Assembly (NCBI GenBank): GCA_963970005.1
Contig: CAXAMN010006502.1
Coordinates: 126,164-190,163 of the forward strand
Length of the DNA: 64,000 bases
Reading direction: 5' to 3'
Origin: Durusdinium trenchii
Lineage: Eukaryota > Sar > Dinophyceae > Suessiales > Symbiodiniaceae
Below the pieces are notes generated by a model, which worked only from the letters and a program-made list of their open reading frames with translations, had not been told where the DNA came from and made no database searches. Positions 32,542-43,290 of this stretch are shown here, piece by piece (within the stretch, counting starts at the first letter, position 1; each line of letters starts with the position of its first letter). The position numbers and the translations under genes are program-made.

Positions 32542-33660
32542 ATGTCGACCCTGCGGGTTTCGGCCCTGTCCGGCGAAGCTGTGGAGCTGTGGAGCCGTGA
32601 CGAGCTGCGTGCCATCGTCGAAAGTGAGCAACCGGTGAGGGAACTGAAGAAGTTCCTGGCAGCTGCAAAGAGCACCTCCAGATTCCGGCTCAGACTTCTA
32701 GACACGGAGAGTGAAGAGTACCACGACGATTCTCCTTTGACTCTGCCACTGGACCTGAGGATGGTGATCTTGAACTTTCAACCTCTTGATGCAGTCGCCA
32801 CTCAAGACTTTGTTTCCGCATGTGCAGAGAACTCCTTGACGAAGGTTACACAAATGCTTGAATCTCTACAAGATCCCAACGCGACAGTCGGAAAAAAACG
32901 AACAGCCATGCATGCAGCAGCTGGGAATGGTCATTCAGAAGTGGTAGAATTGCTGTTGGAGGCTGGCGCCGAAACCAATGCTGCAATGCAAGATGGAGAA
33001 ACAGCTTTGCAGCTGGCAGCGGCTGGTGGCCACTGGGAAGTAGTGCAATTGCTGCTTGAGAGTGAAGCTGACAAGAACGCTGCCATGCACAATGGTGAAA
33101 CAGCTTTGCATGCCGCAGCTCAGAAGGGCCACTCGGATGTTGTACGATTGCTCTTGCAGTTTGGCGCTGACAAAGATACTGCGACGGGAGTCGGCACGAC
33201 AGCTTTGACTTGGGCAGCTGGGAATGGCCACTGGGAAGTAGTGCGATTGCTGCTTGAGAGTGGGGCTGACAAAGATGCTGCGACCCATATCGGCGCAACA
33301 GCTCTGCATGCAGCAGCGGTGAATGGCCACTCGGAAGTGGTGCGATTGCTGCTTGAGAGTGAAACAGACAAGAATGAGGTGATGCACAATAGCATGTCAG
33401 CCTTGCATTTAGCAGCGCAGAATGGCCACTTGGACATTGTGCGATTGTTGTTGGAGGCTGGAGCTGAAAAGGATGCTACATCCAAAATGGGTGAAACAGC
33501 TTTGCATGCTGCAGCTCGCAATGGCCACTTGGGTGTTGTGCGACTGCTATTGGATTCTGGCGCTCAGAAGAATGTTACATCCAAAGCTGGTGCAACAGCT
33601 TTGCATGTAGCAGCGCAGAAGGGCCACTCACAAGTGGTCCAGTTGTTGGGGAGGGGCTGA
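32542..33660 (+). CDS. Ankyrin-repeat protein with N-terminal ubiquitin-like region
   Basis: This intact intronless ORF encodes 372 residues, from ATG at 32542 to TGA at 33658-33660. Residues 1-80 (STLRVSALSGEAVELWSRDE...LPLDLRMVILNF) resemble the beta-grasp ubiquitin-like domain often found before ankyrin repeats in dinoflagellates. After a degenerate repeat (about 88-115), eight canonical 33-residue ankyrin repeats follow, each with TALHAAAxNGHxEVVRLLLE; codon-level identity between repeats is high. The last repeat ends abruptly in QLLGRG, without a C-terminal domain. Ankyrin repeats mediate protein binding; the partner is unknown. No spliced-leader relict was found upstream. The strong repeat identity suggests recent internal duplication. 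Confidence 0.85.
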   Translation: MSTLRVSALSGEAVELWSRDELRAIVESEQPVRELKKFLAAAKSTSRFRLRLLDTESEEYHDDSPLTLPLDLRMVILNFQPLDAVATQDFVSACAENSLTKVTQMLESLQDPNATVGKKRTAMHAAAGNGHSEVVELLLEAGAETNAAMQDGETALQLAAAGGHWEVVQLLLESEADKNAAMHNGETALHAAAQKGHSDVVRLLLQFGADKDTATGVGTTALTWAAGNGHWEVVRLLLESGADKDAATHIGATALHAAAVNGHSEVVRLLLESETDKNEVMHNSMSALHLAAQNGHLDIVRLLLEAGAEKDATSKMGETALHAAARNGHLGVVRLLLDSGAQKNVTSKAGATALHVAAQKGHSQVVQLLGRG

Positions 33661-35267
33661 GCAAGATGTCACCACTCCCAGTTTTGCAGAAGCCGACGTT
33701 CATGCGTATTTTGATACCTGGATTGGTAGCCCTGGTGTGTCGAGTTTTGTGGGGCTTACGTGGAAATGAACCTTCAAAACCCTGAGGTATTTCGTTGCAC
33801 AAAATTCTGAGGCTCCGCAGAAGAAAGTAGATCTCCTTTTCTGCACGCCGATCGACCGTTATCAGGGCACCCTGATGGAACCGGATTAGCGCAGCGTCTC
33901 TGTATGTGATGGACTCGCTGTTTCGGCTGTGTTTTGGACCAGTGCCGCTGGCAGCCGACGATTGGGTGGATTGGAGGACCGTTGATGGACGCACTCCAAT
34001 TGATGCACTCCTTGACAATCCTCATGGATGTGGAAAGCCACGTAAAACCACCGGCTTGTGAACATTTGTTGGGATAGAACTAACTGATTGTGAGGAGTGC
34101 ATCTAGGTGAAAAAGCACATCAAACAACATAATGAGCCATTGGATTTGTTTGATTCCTGGGTGGTGAGGGGTGCATCGCGATGACTGGTACAAGCGAGCG
34201 ATGAAAACTTTGGGAAGGATATGAATCTGAAAGATGATCTCGCAGTGGGGGTGTGAGACTTGCGATGACTTCGATTGGTGGCTCCACTCAGCAACGGTCA
34301 CTCCTTTCATAAGAATTGCCAAAGAAGACATCCTAAGTCAAAACGATAATTCAGAGGGAAGTTCTCAAGACACATCCCCACATCAGCCAACCTCACCTCT
34401 AAATTGTCTCTTCACAATATGGTCAAGATCAGAATCCACAACATCACATCCTTTTTCACATCGTTTCACCGAAACTAAGAAGCCCTTCCCTTGTCGTTTG
34501 GAGGCCATCCTGACGCTCATCAACCGGAACCGCCGAGGGCCCCAGATGGCGAAGAGCGCTCCTCAGTAGCTCCTTCTCAAAGGAAACCCTATGCAATCTT
34601 TCCATGGTCTTTCCTTTTCCACCAGTAGTTGACGAAACAATGACCATAATGTCCAGCAGTGTCACCATTCAGCAGTTCAGGATCATACTGTAAGATTCTA
34701 TATTCCTTGCTCGGCCTCCTGGGTCTCGCCAAAACTCCCGCTGGGCTGAGTATGTATGTTTCGACTGGGGAGCTCCGCTCCACACCCCTTGGAGCAACCC
34801 TGGCGATACTTGCCCCTTTTTCATCCTCTTTTTTCCAAGCTCGATGGATGTGTCAAGAGCGAGCTAACAGAGAAATGACATCATGTCAACAAGCACCAAC
34901 CAAGCCTTGACAAACTCCATTGCTTGCTTGTTTGGTTTTTGTTCTAAGTCTATATTCTTTCCATTTCTTTTAGCCAGATGAACTTCCACGATCGCATTTG
35001 ATCGCAGTAAACCTCCTTTTCAGCTCCGAGGATCGCAGTTGGAGGAGCTGGAGTTGAACCTCTGGACTGATCTCATCGAGGCGCCAGTCTCTTCGTCGTC
35101 GGCCGGGGTGATCCTCCTGCTGGAACGAGCACACACCTGGTGATTAAATGGTGTTGTTTCGTGGAAGACCTTGGAAGACCCAGTCACCTTCTGAACTCCC
35201 AAATCGAGAGGGCTGCTGGTTGGGACGACACCTTAAGGCAGAAACCTAGTAGAAGCACTGCACCTAC
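33661..35267. other. Interval after the ankyrin gene
   Basis: Nothing is firmly assigned. A possible plus-strand exon lies at 34483-34560 (CRLEAILTLINRNRRGPQMA). The rest has no repeats of note and no recognisable motif. Minus-strand open frames at 33575-34018 and 34080-34331 appear to be chance. Confidence 0.4.
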
Positions 35268-35393
35268 GGTTTTGTCCGAGGCAGAGGATCCCGTGCGGGA
35301 ACTCGAGCTCCTCCCCGAGGCGGAAGCGTCGCGGAGCCGGCGTCGGTTGGGTATGCTTGTTGCGAGGCAGTTGTTTGTTTCCACACTTCCAGG
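35268..35393 (+). CDS. Exon of the unidentified gene, before a GTGAGG donor
   Basis: The frame reads TVLSEAEDPVRELELLPEAE followed by ASRSRRRLGMLVARQLFVS and ends CTT-CCA-GG before GTGAGG (donor at 35394). It ends in phase 2, matching the next strong block, which begins with a single G at 36993. The acidic then Arg-rich composition is all that can be said. The left boundary is approximate. Confidence 0.45.
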
Positions 35394-38300
35394 GTGAGGA
35401 CAGATTGAAGGGATTCCAAGGGCATTTCATGTGGTAAGCGGTTAGATGGAAGAAGACAGAGTTTTGTTTCACCCATTCGTTTCCACATGAGATTCTCCAA
35501 AAAACACATGGATCCCCCAAGCATTTCGTCGAAGAGTAGGTAGTTGTTACTACGCTGGTTCAGAGTCCATTTGTTCCTCTGTTCAGAATGCCTTTTTACT
35601 CATTTTGCTCTTTGGTTTTTGAATCAACTTTCACTTATCCTTATCCTGGTGTTCGAGGCTTTCGGTGACATAAATTAAACATGAGGGGGTCACTTCAGCT
35701 TCCCTTGAGCCACCTGTGCCAGGTACGGCGCTTGTCGGTCCGCGTGCCTCTCCTTCCGGTGCGCTGGGGGCGGATTGCCGTGACCATGGCCGTTCGCCAG
35801 TAGACCGACAGGTCGACCACGGAATATGCGGTTCATTCCAAAAGACCAGGTCCTACTGGTAGTGTTGCTATAGTGTGGCTACTAGTAGCGATGCACTTGT
35901 TACTAGTAGCAAACCTTGCTCCTACTAGTATGGCCAGGAGCTACTAGTAACGTCCTTGCTCCCAATAGCGATGCCCTTTGTTACTAGTAGCGATGCACTT
36001 AATAAGTCCTTTAACATGGTGGGAGATTATCAACTGGTCCACCCGGGGTCTCAATGGAGTCCGCCCGGGTGTTCTCAACAAGTCCCAAGTCACCAGACCG
36101 TTAAGGCTGCACAGGACATGGAGAGATGTTCTTCCAAACCCAAAGATGATCAATGTGTTCTCACTCGCGGATGTGATAGATTCCCAATGGGATGTTTCTC
36201 TTCTGTGAGTATCAGCTGGCTTTGGATCCAAGCTGCAGCTAAGCAGCTTCAAAGGTGAACATTGAGGTGGAAAAAAGGTTTGGGTGTTCAGCAGGAAATC
36301 CAGTTACAGTAAAACCAAAACCTTACGGTGTTACAGTAATGATGTATCCATTTGGATACACACTTTGCCAAAAAACATCAAAAAACGATCGACACTTTGC
36401 CACCCATGAGTTCACACGGCGCTTGTCGGATGGACACCTCACGCCGTCTCGACGCCTTCGCCAGGCGTGGCAGCACTTCGGGGACCTTTGCCCCTTGCTG
36501 GAGGACACCGGAGATCCGAAGAGTCGCACCAAAGGACCAAACCCGACCAAACCCTTCCGGTCAGGCGAACGTTCCCTTCCTTTTGTGTGCGCACATGTGT
36601 GTGTGTGTGTGTCAGATAGGTGACATGCATTGCAGATACATTGTGATAGCTACTTCAGGTGATTGACCCGTTCACTATTTTTGGAACGACGGCTGCAACG
36701 GCTCTTCGTTCGCAGAAATACAAAATATATTGACATCCCATATGCAATAGTTCAATGTATACAGCTCATATAGTCCATGTAGTTATGTTGATGGCACTTC
36801 GGTGGCCGTGTGCATATGCCCATCCGTGTCCCGCTGCGCCCAAATGTGAATAGGCTAAACTCTACACATACATGCAGGTTGTGCGCAAGCGTTCTACCCC
36901 ACTGTTGAAACGCTGCGTTCTACCCCACTAAAGAGGACTATGATTAACGTTTCATGGGCTACTTGTTCAGTGCATTTCCCCAAACCTCACAGGATTGCCG
37001 CTTCCCCGCAGGAGCTCAATTTCCTCTATGACCAGGACGTGGCGCTCAATGCGGCGGAGCCCCTGATGGATGTGGAGGATCCCAGTGAGGAGGAGGAGAT
37101 CTTGGTCCGGGGAGCCCAGTTTTGTCCGGATCGGTGAGGGGCAGGTGGCCACCCGACTGAGCCGACGGGGAGGGAGGGACGGTCCACCGGTTTGTGAAGA
37201 CAAATCAGCTTTACAAACAAGGATCGATCCTGCAAGCTATTCGAAAACAGATGAAAACAGGTGGTGTTTGTCGCGCTGGTCCTTCTCAATTGCTTCTTCC
37301 GTGAGTTCTCACCTTGAAACCATGCGTAGGTTGTGTGTTGCGCGTTTTGGAATTCTGCCGCAACTTGGGAGCTGAAACTGGATGAGCTCAAAGCCTCTCT
37401 TGGCCACGAGCCGGGTCGGTTCTATTTTCTTTTGCGCCCAGCCCTGTGAACTGAAGTTGAAGCAGCTTGAGCAGGACGGCTTGCCAAACAGGGTGATCAA
37501 CTACTATGCTCTCTCACGGTTTCTATGCTTTTCGTGATGGCTTTGACCTGAACTGTTCCCTACGGGTCCTACCGCACTTCCGGGCGCCCAAGATGGTCGG
37601 GCCGCAGCGTGCCTCGCCGAGGCACATCGGACCAGGCACATCTACAGAGATGCTGTTTGGAGCCTAGTGGTGCTGAAATCTCCAGGTCTGACCTGAAGCA
37701 TGCTGGGTGGTTGAGATCTGAGCCCTTTTTCATTCGTCGTGTGAACGGATTAGCCTACCCAGTCTTGAGTCCTAAAATGCCTCAAACTTGGACCATTGAC
37801 CTTCATCCATTCCTTCAGTTTCCTTCTCATCAACCCTTCAGTTTCCTTAGCAGCTAGGCAGGGCAACCACAACAAACAATAGCAAACAAAAGACAGTGCG
37901 GACGACCCAAAAGAACCACCCTTTGCCGCTTCAACCCGGATGGAATCCACCATTTGCCGCTTCAACCGAGGTCCGTTTTGCTCAGGATCTGCACCGGGGA
38001 GGTTTCCGGGAGCTGGCGGCCAGCTGCCCCAAGCTGCGAGTGCCCTGGCTGTCATGGCTCGGTGCTGGTTTGAAGATGGGTCTACTGTCTACTGTTCTGG
38101 ATGCTTGTGAATGCGTTCTTCCTGCGAGCAAACCGCTTTTTTCTTTCAGCAACGCATGGTATAACTATGTGGCTTTGATTCCCATAGGAATTGTGACAAA
38201 AAGGATCATATAAACAGGCGCTTCCATGTCTGAGAGTTTCAGCAAAGGTAGAAGTTGCAACCCGATTCTCTTGCAACTGATCTCTCGGTGGAAGCCCAGG

Positions 38301-41300
38301 GGCCCTGTGTTAGGAGGTTTGGAAAGAACCTCCCTAGAAGAGGCAACTCGTCCAATGTCCGAAGAAATCCAAACCTGCTCAATGAATGGAATGGATAACA
38401 CTTTGGGGTTGGTTTTCCCACTCAACAAGAACAGGTCTTCAGTTCGGTGAACCTTCATCTTCCGAAAGTGAGGGAGTCAGGTTCACCCTGGCGGCATAGC
38501 TTTGCTTGGTGCCAAATTGGGCTCCAAAACGATGGTTCCGCTGGGCAGCACATGGCAGCACCAATCTGTAGAGCTTTCAAGTCTTGAGGACCTGAGACCC
38601 TTCCCGACCCTTCCCTTGTTGCTTTCCAAATGAAAGACCTCAAAGAGGAGCCCGCTGCAGTCCAGTGGCCACTGCCGCACGGCCGAAACTGAAAGGTGTA
38701 TACGGCATTCGGAGGATCTCCTCGTGTCTCTTTGTGAAGCTTCATAAATGTGATCCGCTGTGTCATTCGAAGCTACCTGTGGCTTTACAGGTGATCCGCT
38801 TCAAGATGTGGGACAACTCCTTCGGCTACCACAGCGCCCCTGCGAAGGATGGGGCGACCGAGTTGGGGTGACTTCCGACCAGAGAGACCACCTGACGCGC
38901 ATCACAAGTGACGCCAAGGAAACTAAAATCCTTCTTGTTCCTAGTAGCAAGAATTCTACTTAGTAGTATACATATTAGTACACAATGCTTTTTGTTCCTA
39001 GTAGCGATGCTCTTGTTACTAGTAGCTTCTTGTTCCTAGTACGCCAAGGAAACTGAGGCGCTGAATGGCTACCTACAGATCAGATGATTCCAGTCTTCGG
39101 ATCCGTTCGCAGAACCGAGCCACAGCCTGCACGCTTGGACATGATATGTTTAGTCGCCGAGATTCTTGCAGACTTACTGACTTCGGCTGTGTCTGTACAG
39201 GTCACCGCTGGTGGCTCTCAATATTACAAAAGCGCAGAGAAAACCAACATCGACACCCTACATGTTGCCTTTTGTGTCAGACCATGTCGGACCTTCAGAT
39301 GGATCTCGGCGCGTCGCGTGACAGGAGCAGGTTTGCATCAGTTGGAGGCAGCGGCTTTTTGTGGTTTCGTGTGAAAAAACGCCAATAGAGATGATTGACT
39401 GGCAGCTCGTGAGGCTGGTGAAACAACCCTAGATCAAAAAGTGAATCCAATCCCACCCTTGTGATCATTTGTGAAGGTCACTTTAGCGTTTGAATGACCC
39501 TGGGAATAGATCGCTCAGTGAATCCCTACCAAAAAGATCCAAAGAGCTTTGAAATCTCTTCAGGCATCACCACAGACCACGGATCTAACGCATTTCTCAC
39601 AATGTTCTCACAGATGGTCGCCCTGCGGCTCACGTGTCAACATCTACAGATCGGGCAGAGCGTACGCAGGATCTTTACCTACCCGGTTCAAACATTGCTT
39701 TCAGAGTCTGTAATTATTGATAAAGGACTTGCCATGAGTGAGGCTGATCAGAAAGTGGAGTTCGCGCCACTTGTATGTGTCCAAGCTGCCCGTGCTGCAG
39801 GATATCAGAAATCTGTCCCAGCCCCTCTTGAATAAACAAGATCGTGACAATATCACGGCGCGAAACAACATGCCATCCTGCTTTCTTCGGGAACAAAAAA
39901 ACACAAAAAAACCACACACACAACACAACTCCTCAAATCGAACGAAGTGTGGAACATGAAACCCAACGAAACCCAATTCCTTGTCTCAGGCGTCCCATGG
40001 TCTCCCTGTCTTTGGTTTCTGTCCAGGCGATCGGATCACCCCATCAGGCGGGAGGGCGGGCCCGGAAAGCATAGTGAGTATAGCATAGTATAGCTGCCCT
40101 TCAAGCAGATTGACAGTCTCACAAAATGAAATCATGACAGCAGTCATGACAGCATATATCATTTGGTGTAGGAAATGATGCACCTCTTTATAGAATCCAT
40201 TTCTGTTGCTAAACATGGCTGTATCTTGGAGGTCGTGCCTGACAGAGGGATCAGCAAATCTCTTCCCCCTGGGCACTTCTATTGTTTTGGCATTTAGGTT
40301 AGGTCAACTTGCATGAGCCAGAAATTTTGGATTGAAAGATGAAGACAAGCTTAGGGTGATGGGGCTCAAAGAGGCCTAGTCAGGCTTAGGATCCAGGAGA
40401 TCATTGCCTTTTCAATGTACAGGTTTCTTGAGGCAAACATGTTCAATGAGCAGCAGCTGCATTAAACATCAACCTTAACATAATAAAGCTCTTTCAGTTG
40501 CTGCCAGTATTCTGGAATCAGGCCCATCTAACCGTCATCATCCACTGAGACCAGGGTGCGGGACAGGTGCAACTTCAAGGTATCCACTCAGAACATCTGA
40601 GACATATACCATGGTCACCGATCATATACCCCAACGTTGACCGAATGGTGACTGAAGCATATTTCATTATGAACATATATGAACTATGATGATATATGTC
40701 TCAAAATCGTGGCTCAATGGATCTGCGTCCATGTTCCTTAGCCATATGGTGCATGTATGTTTTTTTCGATATATGCTCCAAGCACCCCCAGCCGTGGCGC
40801 CGAATGCCTCGGCCTGGCGGAGCTCGTCTTAAGGCCCTTTGCCCGGAACGCAGAGGAGAACAACGCCACCCGGACCATGTTGCAGGCGAACGGATGAAGG
40901 AAGCGAAACCTTTCAGTTGGAATATTTTGGATATCTTGAAGACATCAAGACACCTGAAGGAAACCAGAACCTCAACTGGGTACCCAATATACTGAGTTCC
41001 ATCAATTCATGGACCAAGCGTGAAGTGTGTTGGACCAAGTGAGCCCGTCCATGGACCATGATGGACTAAGTCTTCATACAGGTGGATGGGACACAGACAC
41101 AGTTGTGTTTGTCGGCGATAGACGAACGATGACTCCAACTGGTGGTGAAGGAGACTGAAGCCTCCAACTCTGAAGATAGGAAAACGCTTGGAGACAGATA
41201 TGTTTTGGTGGAAACGCTTGGAATCCTGCGAAGTTTGGAGACAGCAATCCTCGAGGCAAGCATTATCTGTGAGTAGAACCCCACCCTAATGGGCAAAGAT

Positions 41301-41569
41301 AAAGCTACGCTACCTATCTCCCTACTTCCCTGCCTCCCACCCAACCAACCATAACCAACCCAGGAATCTCCCCAACCTCATGGGTGACTGTGAACATCTC
41401 TCCCGACTTCTTTTGTATCGTCCAGGCACGTGCAGAGGTGGCACCGTTGCGGAGCTGGACGGAGGAGGAACTGGAGGCGCTGCGCAGAGTGCAAAACGAA
41501 ACACGCGCCAGAGAGCTATCGGTGGAAGGAGTTCCGGTGGCTCTCAGAGTTGAGTCGATCAGGTTGTAG
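35268..41569 (+). CDS. Unidentified multi-exon gene (candidate exon set)
   Basis: A series of plus-strand exon-like blocks with dinoflagellate-style splice sites suggests one long-intron gene ending at TAG 41567-41569. Blocks: 35268-35393 (VRELELLPEAEASRSRRRLG), 36420-36533 (HLTPSRRLRQAWQHFGDLCP, weak), 36993-37133 (acidic), 37971-38061 (DLHRGGFRELAASCPKLRVP), 38772-38866 (VIRFKMWDNSFGYHSAPAKD), 40792-40885 and 41426-41569. Two joins are phase-compatible: 35393 to 36993, and 40885 to 41426. I do not recognise the product. It is mostly charged and helical, with no membrane segment. The blocks could belong to more than one gene. Confidence 0.4.
35850..36002 (+). repeat. CTACTAGTAGC repeat cluster 2
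   Basis: GCTACTAGTAGC is at 35878-35889. It is followed by TTACTAGTAGC, CTCCTACTAGTA, AGCTACTAGTAAC and TTACTAGTAGC, with spacer words GATGCACTTG, AACCTTGCT and GATGCCCTTTG. It lies in the putative intron between the first and later blocks of the unidentified gene. No flanking duplication was recognised. Confidence 0.8.
36993..37133 (+). CDS. Acidic exon of the unidentified gene
   Basis: The acceptor CCTCACAG|G precedes the frame IAASPQELNFLYDQDVALNA, which continues with DVEDPSEEEEILVRG. The exon ends GAT-CG before GTGAGG. Both boundaries match dinoflagellate consensus (AG|G; GTGAG). The opposite strand is also open, but the splice sites favour plus. Confidence 0.5.
38911..39054 (+). mobile_element. 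CTAGTAG repeat cluster 3 as an insertion with 14-bp target duplication
   Basis: The 14-mer ACGCCAAGGAAACT occurs exactly at 38911-38924 and 39041-39054. Between them are 116 bp (38925-39040) made of TTGTTCCTAGTAGC, TTAGTAGTA, TTGTTCCTAGTAGCGATGC, TTGTTACTAGTAGC and TTGTTCCTAGT. An exact duplication at both edges of a member of a dispersed family is the footprint of insertion. Using AAG|GA in the first copy and AAG|G in the second as splice sites (GA-AG intron, 38919-39048) would remove the insert and leave GCC-AAG-GAA-ACT-GAG. Splicing is inferred, not seen. Confidence 0.75.
40792..40885 (+). CDS. Penultimate exon of the unidentified gene
   Basis: After the acceptor CCCCCAG the frame reads RGAECLGLAELVLRPFARNA and ENNATRTMLQ. 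It ends at CAG before GCGAAC, a GC donor. The phase (0) fits the next exon at 41426, giving a 540-bp GC-AG intron. No family is recognised. Confidence 0.45.
41426..41569 (+). CDS. Terminal exon of the unidentified gene
   Basis: After TCGTCCAG|G the frame reads ARAEVAPLRSWTEEELEALR followed by RVQNETRARELSVEG and stops at TAG 41567-41569. The Trp-Thr-Glu-Glu-Glu-Leu start of a helix is reminiscent of SANT/Myb helices (WTEEE), but only one helix is visible, so this is not claimed. The sequence is strongly helical. Confidence 0.5.
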   Translation, partial: ARAEVAPLRSWTEEELEALRRVQNETRARELSVEGVPVALRVESIRL

Positions 41570-42126
41570 CCGAGCCGAGTCGATCAGTACCGACCTCTTC
41601 CAACGGTGAAGTATAGAAGTAGACGTGCCCCATATTGGACCGCTCACCCGAAAGAACGGCGCGGTCCACATGCGGTCCACATATCTTCCATTTTGGACCG
41701 GGAGACACGATGGAAAGGGCTCGAGACTTCCAACGGCCTGGTCAAATCATCGGATCATCGCTGAAGGACATATATAGTTCTTGTACGCGAGGATGAACAA
41801 GACCTTACTCTTACTTTTCATGTTTCCTTGATTGATGTGGAATGATCCTCCCTGTTGAGGATTGCGTGGAATGATGATGATTTTTGAAACCTATCCTTCT
41901 AATATCAGTATCCTTAAATATTCTGTTACCAACCGCCAAAACGTGCGATGACCAATTTAGAAAGAGCGGACGCTCTTAGAGCGGTGGCAATTATCAGGAA
42001 TGTTGCTGAAACCAGCAAACAATAGGCCTGCCTCAAAAACAAAAAACCATGCCGCCTCAGTGTTTTAAATATTCTCAGCTATGTTGCACGTGTGCTGGAG
42101 ACTGAAAAAAAGCGATAGGCCACCCT

Positions 42127-42663
42127 TCAAAAGACGATAGCCCTCATGAAAGAACATACCCTGCCATCCTTGCCCAGAACTAGGTCGACATTCCTACGGT
42201 GTTTTGTATATGCATGCACAAAATAGTTTGTGATACATAAACGGTTTTCTGGATTTGGATGCCACAGCTGGACAGTTCCGGCCTTGGATGAATCATCCAG
42301 CTGATATGTTCTCTTTGATTCTCGGTTTGCTTCTGACAGGAGGGCCGAGATATCACAGAGGACGGGTCCCTTGTTTTGGCCCCAATGGGTCAATGGGATG
42401 GGTGACTGATTGCTACTACTCGTAGTAGCGATGCACCTTGCTACTAGTAGCGATGCACCTGTTCCTAATAGCGATGCGCTTCGTACTACTAGCTTGGTAA
42501 TTTTAGGGCTGGGACCAACCGACAACCAGGTGGTGAATCCTTCTTGGACAGCCGAATGAACCGTGTCGCTGTCGAGATCACTCCAATCGGCGGACCGGGT
42601 AAATAGCCGAGGATGATCAAACTCAGGCAGGGTCCAATTAGAGTACTGAACATCATCACACAA
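42127..42663 (-). CDS. Minus-strand ORF of unknown function
   Basis: This 178-codon open frame reads SDLDSDTVHSAVQEGFTTWL near its start, then KRTYQLDDSSKAGTVQLWHP and FVHAYTKHRRNVDLVLGKDG near its end. The composition looks protein-like outside the middle. The middle is the GCTACTAGTAGC cluster read through in frame, giving LLVARCIATTSSS. It could be one exon of a minus-strand gene with the cluster as an intron, or a chance frame. I do not recognise the product. Confidence 0.35.
   Translation of the reverse strand: MCDDVQYSNWTLPEFDHPRLFTRSADWSDLDSDTVHSAVQEGFTTWLSVGPSPKITKLVVRSASLLGTGASLLVARCIATTSSSNQSPIPLTHWGQNKGPVLCDISALLSEANRESKRTYQLDDSSKAGTVQLWHPNPENRLCITNYFVHAYTKHRRNVDLVLGKDGRVCSFMRAIVF
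42408..42492 (+). repeat. CTACTAGTAGC repeat cluster 4
   Basis: The palindrome GCTACTAGTAGC is at 42440-42451, with ACTCGTAGTAGC before it and TTCCTAATAGCGATGCGC after it. The spacer GATGCACCTTG matches the other clusters. It lies within the minus-strand open frame at 42127-42663. Confidence 0.8.
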
Positions 42664-42904
42664 CTAATTAGCACTTGAAAGTACAATGTTTACTTGAACA
42701 CTGGAAGTGCTCTTTAGTTCTGAATAATAGTTTCGCATCGAGTGAACTGATTAAGTGAACCTTCTTGGGAAGCATTAAGCGAACCTTCTTGAAATAGTTC
42801 CGGTTTCGTTTGCCTGGATCCAGGAGGATGCCCTGGCAGCAGCGGCACGGGTCATGCTCCAGGCAAGGGGATGCGCACGCGCACCCTTCTGAGACCTTTG
42901 CGCT

Positions 42905-43070
42905 TCTGATTTAGCAAGAAGCTACTATAGGAGCAAAGGGCACCGCTACTAGGAACAAGGACGCTACTAGGGGCTCCTGGCATCACTACTAGTAACAAGA
43001 AGCTGCTAGAAGCAACATAGGAGGCCATTTGGATTCCATCGCTCTTAGGTTGGAGGCCGTGTCAGATCCT
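42905..43070 (-). repeat. CTACTAGTAGC repeat cluster 5
   Basis: Units include AAGCTACTATAGGAGCAAAG, CCGCTACTAGGAACAAGGAC, GCTACTAGGGGCTCCTGGC, ACTACTAGTAACAAGAAGC and TTGGAGGCC. Word order is reverse relative to clusters 2-4, as in cluster 1. It lies just upstream of the first candidate exon of the helicase gene. Confidence 0.75.
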
Positions 43071-43290
43071 ATCCTTGCACGAGTCATCGAGGCATCCGCT
43101 GCGTTTTCCAGGCTCACGGCCCCAAAAAACCTGGTGGCCGAGCCGAATCCCGTTGAATGAAGCCGATAGACAGTCTTAGAATGTCTTAGACATGATAGAA
43201 AGGTTGCAGCTGTCTGAGGTCTTTTAAGGTCGTTATTTGCGCAGTCAGTGAAACTGATGTTGCTCATGGATGGTCCTTGTTTTTTCCACA

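Larger units (their letters stand above)
41570..43290. other. Interval between two plus-strand genes
   Basis: It contains two CTACTAGTAGC clusters (42408-42492 and 42905-43070) and a minus-strand open frame at 42127-42663. The rest is AT-rich DNA without recognisable features. A promoter cannot be identified; dinoflagellate promoters lack a reliable TATA box. Confidence 0.45.

Noticed and set aside
41426-41569. SANT/Myb domain from the WTEEELEAL helix
   Set aside because: Only one helix is present and the spaced Trp residues of the domain are missing.
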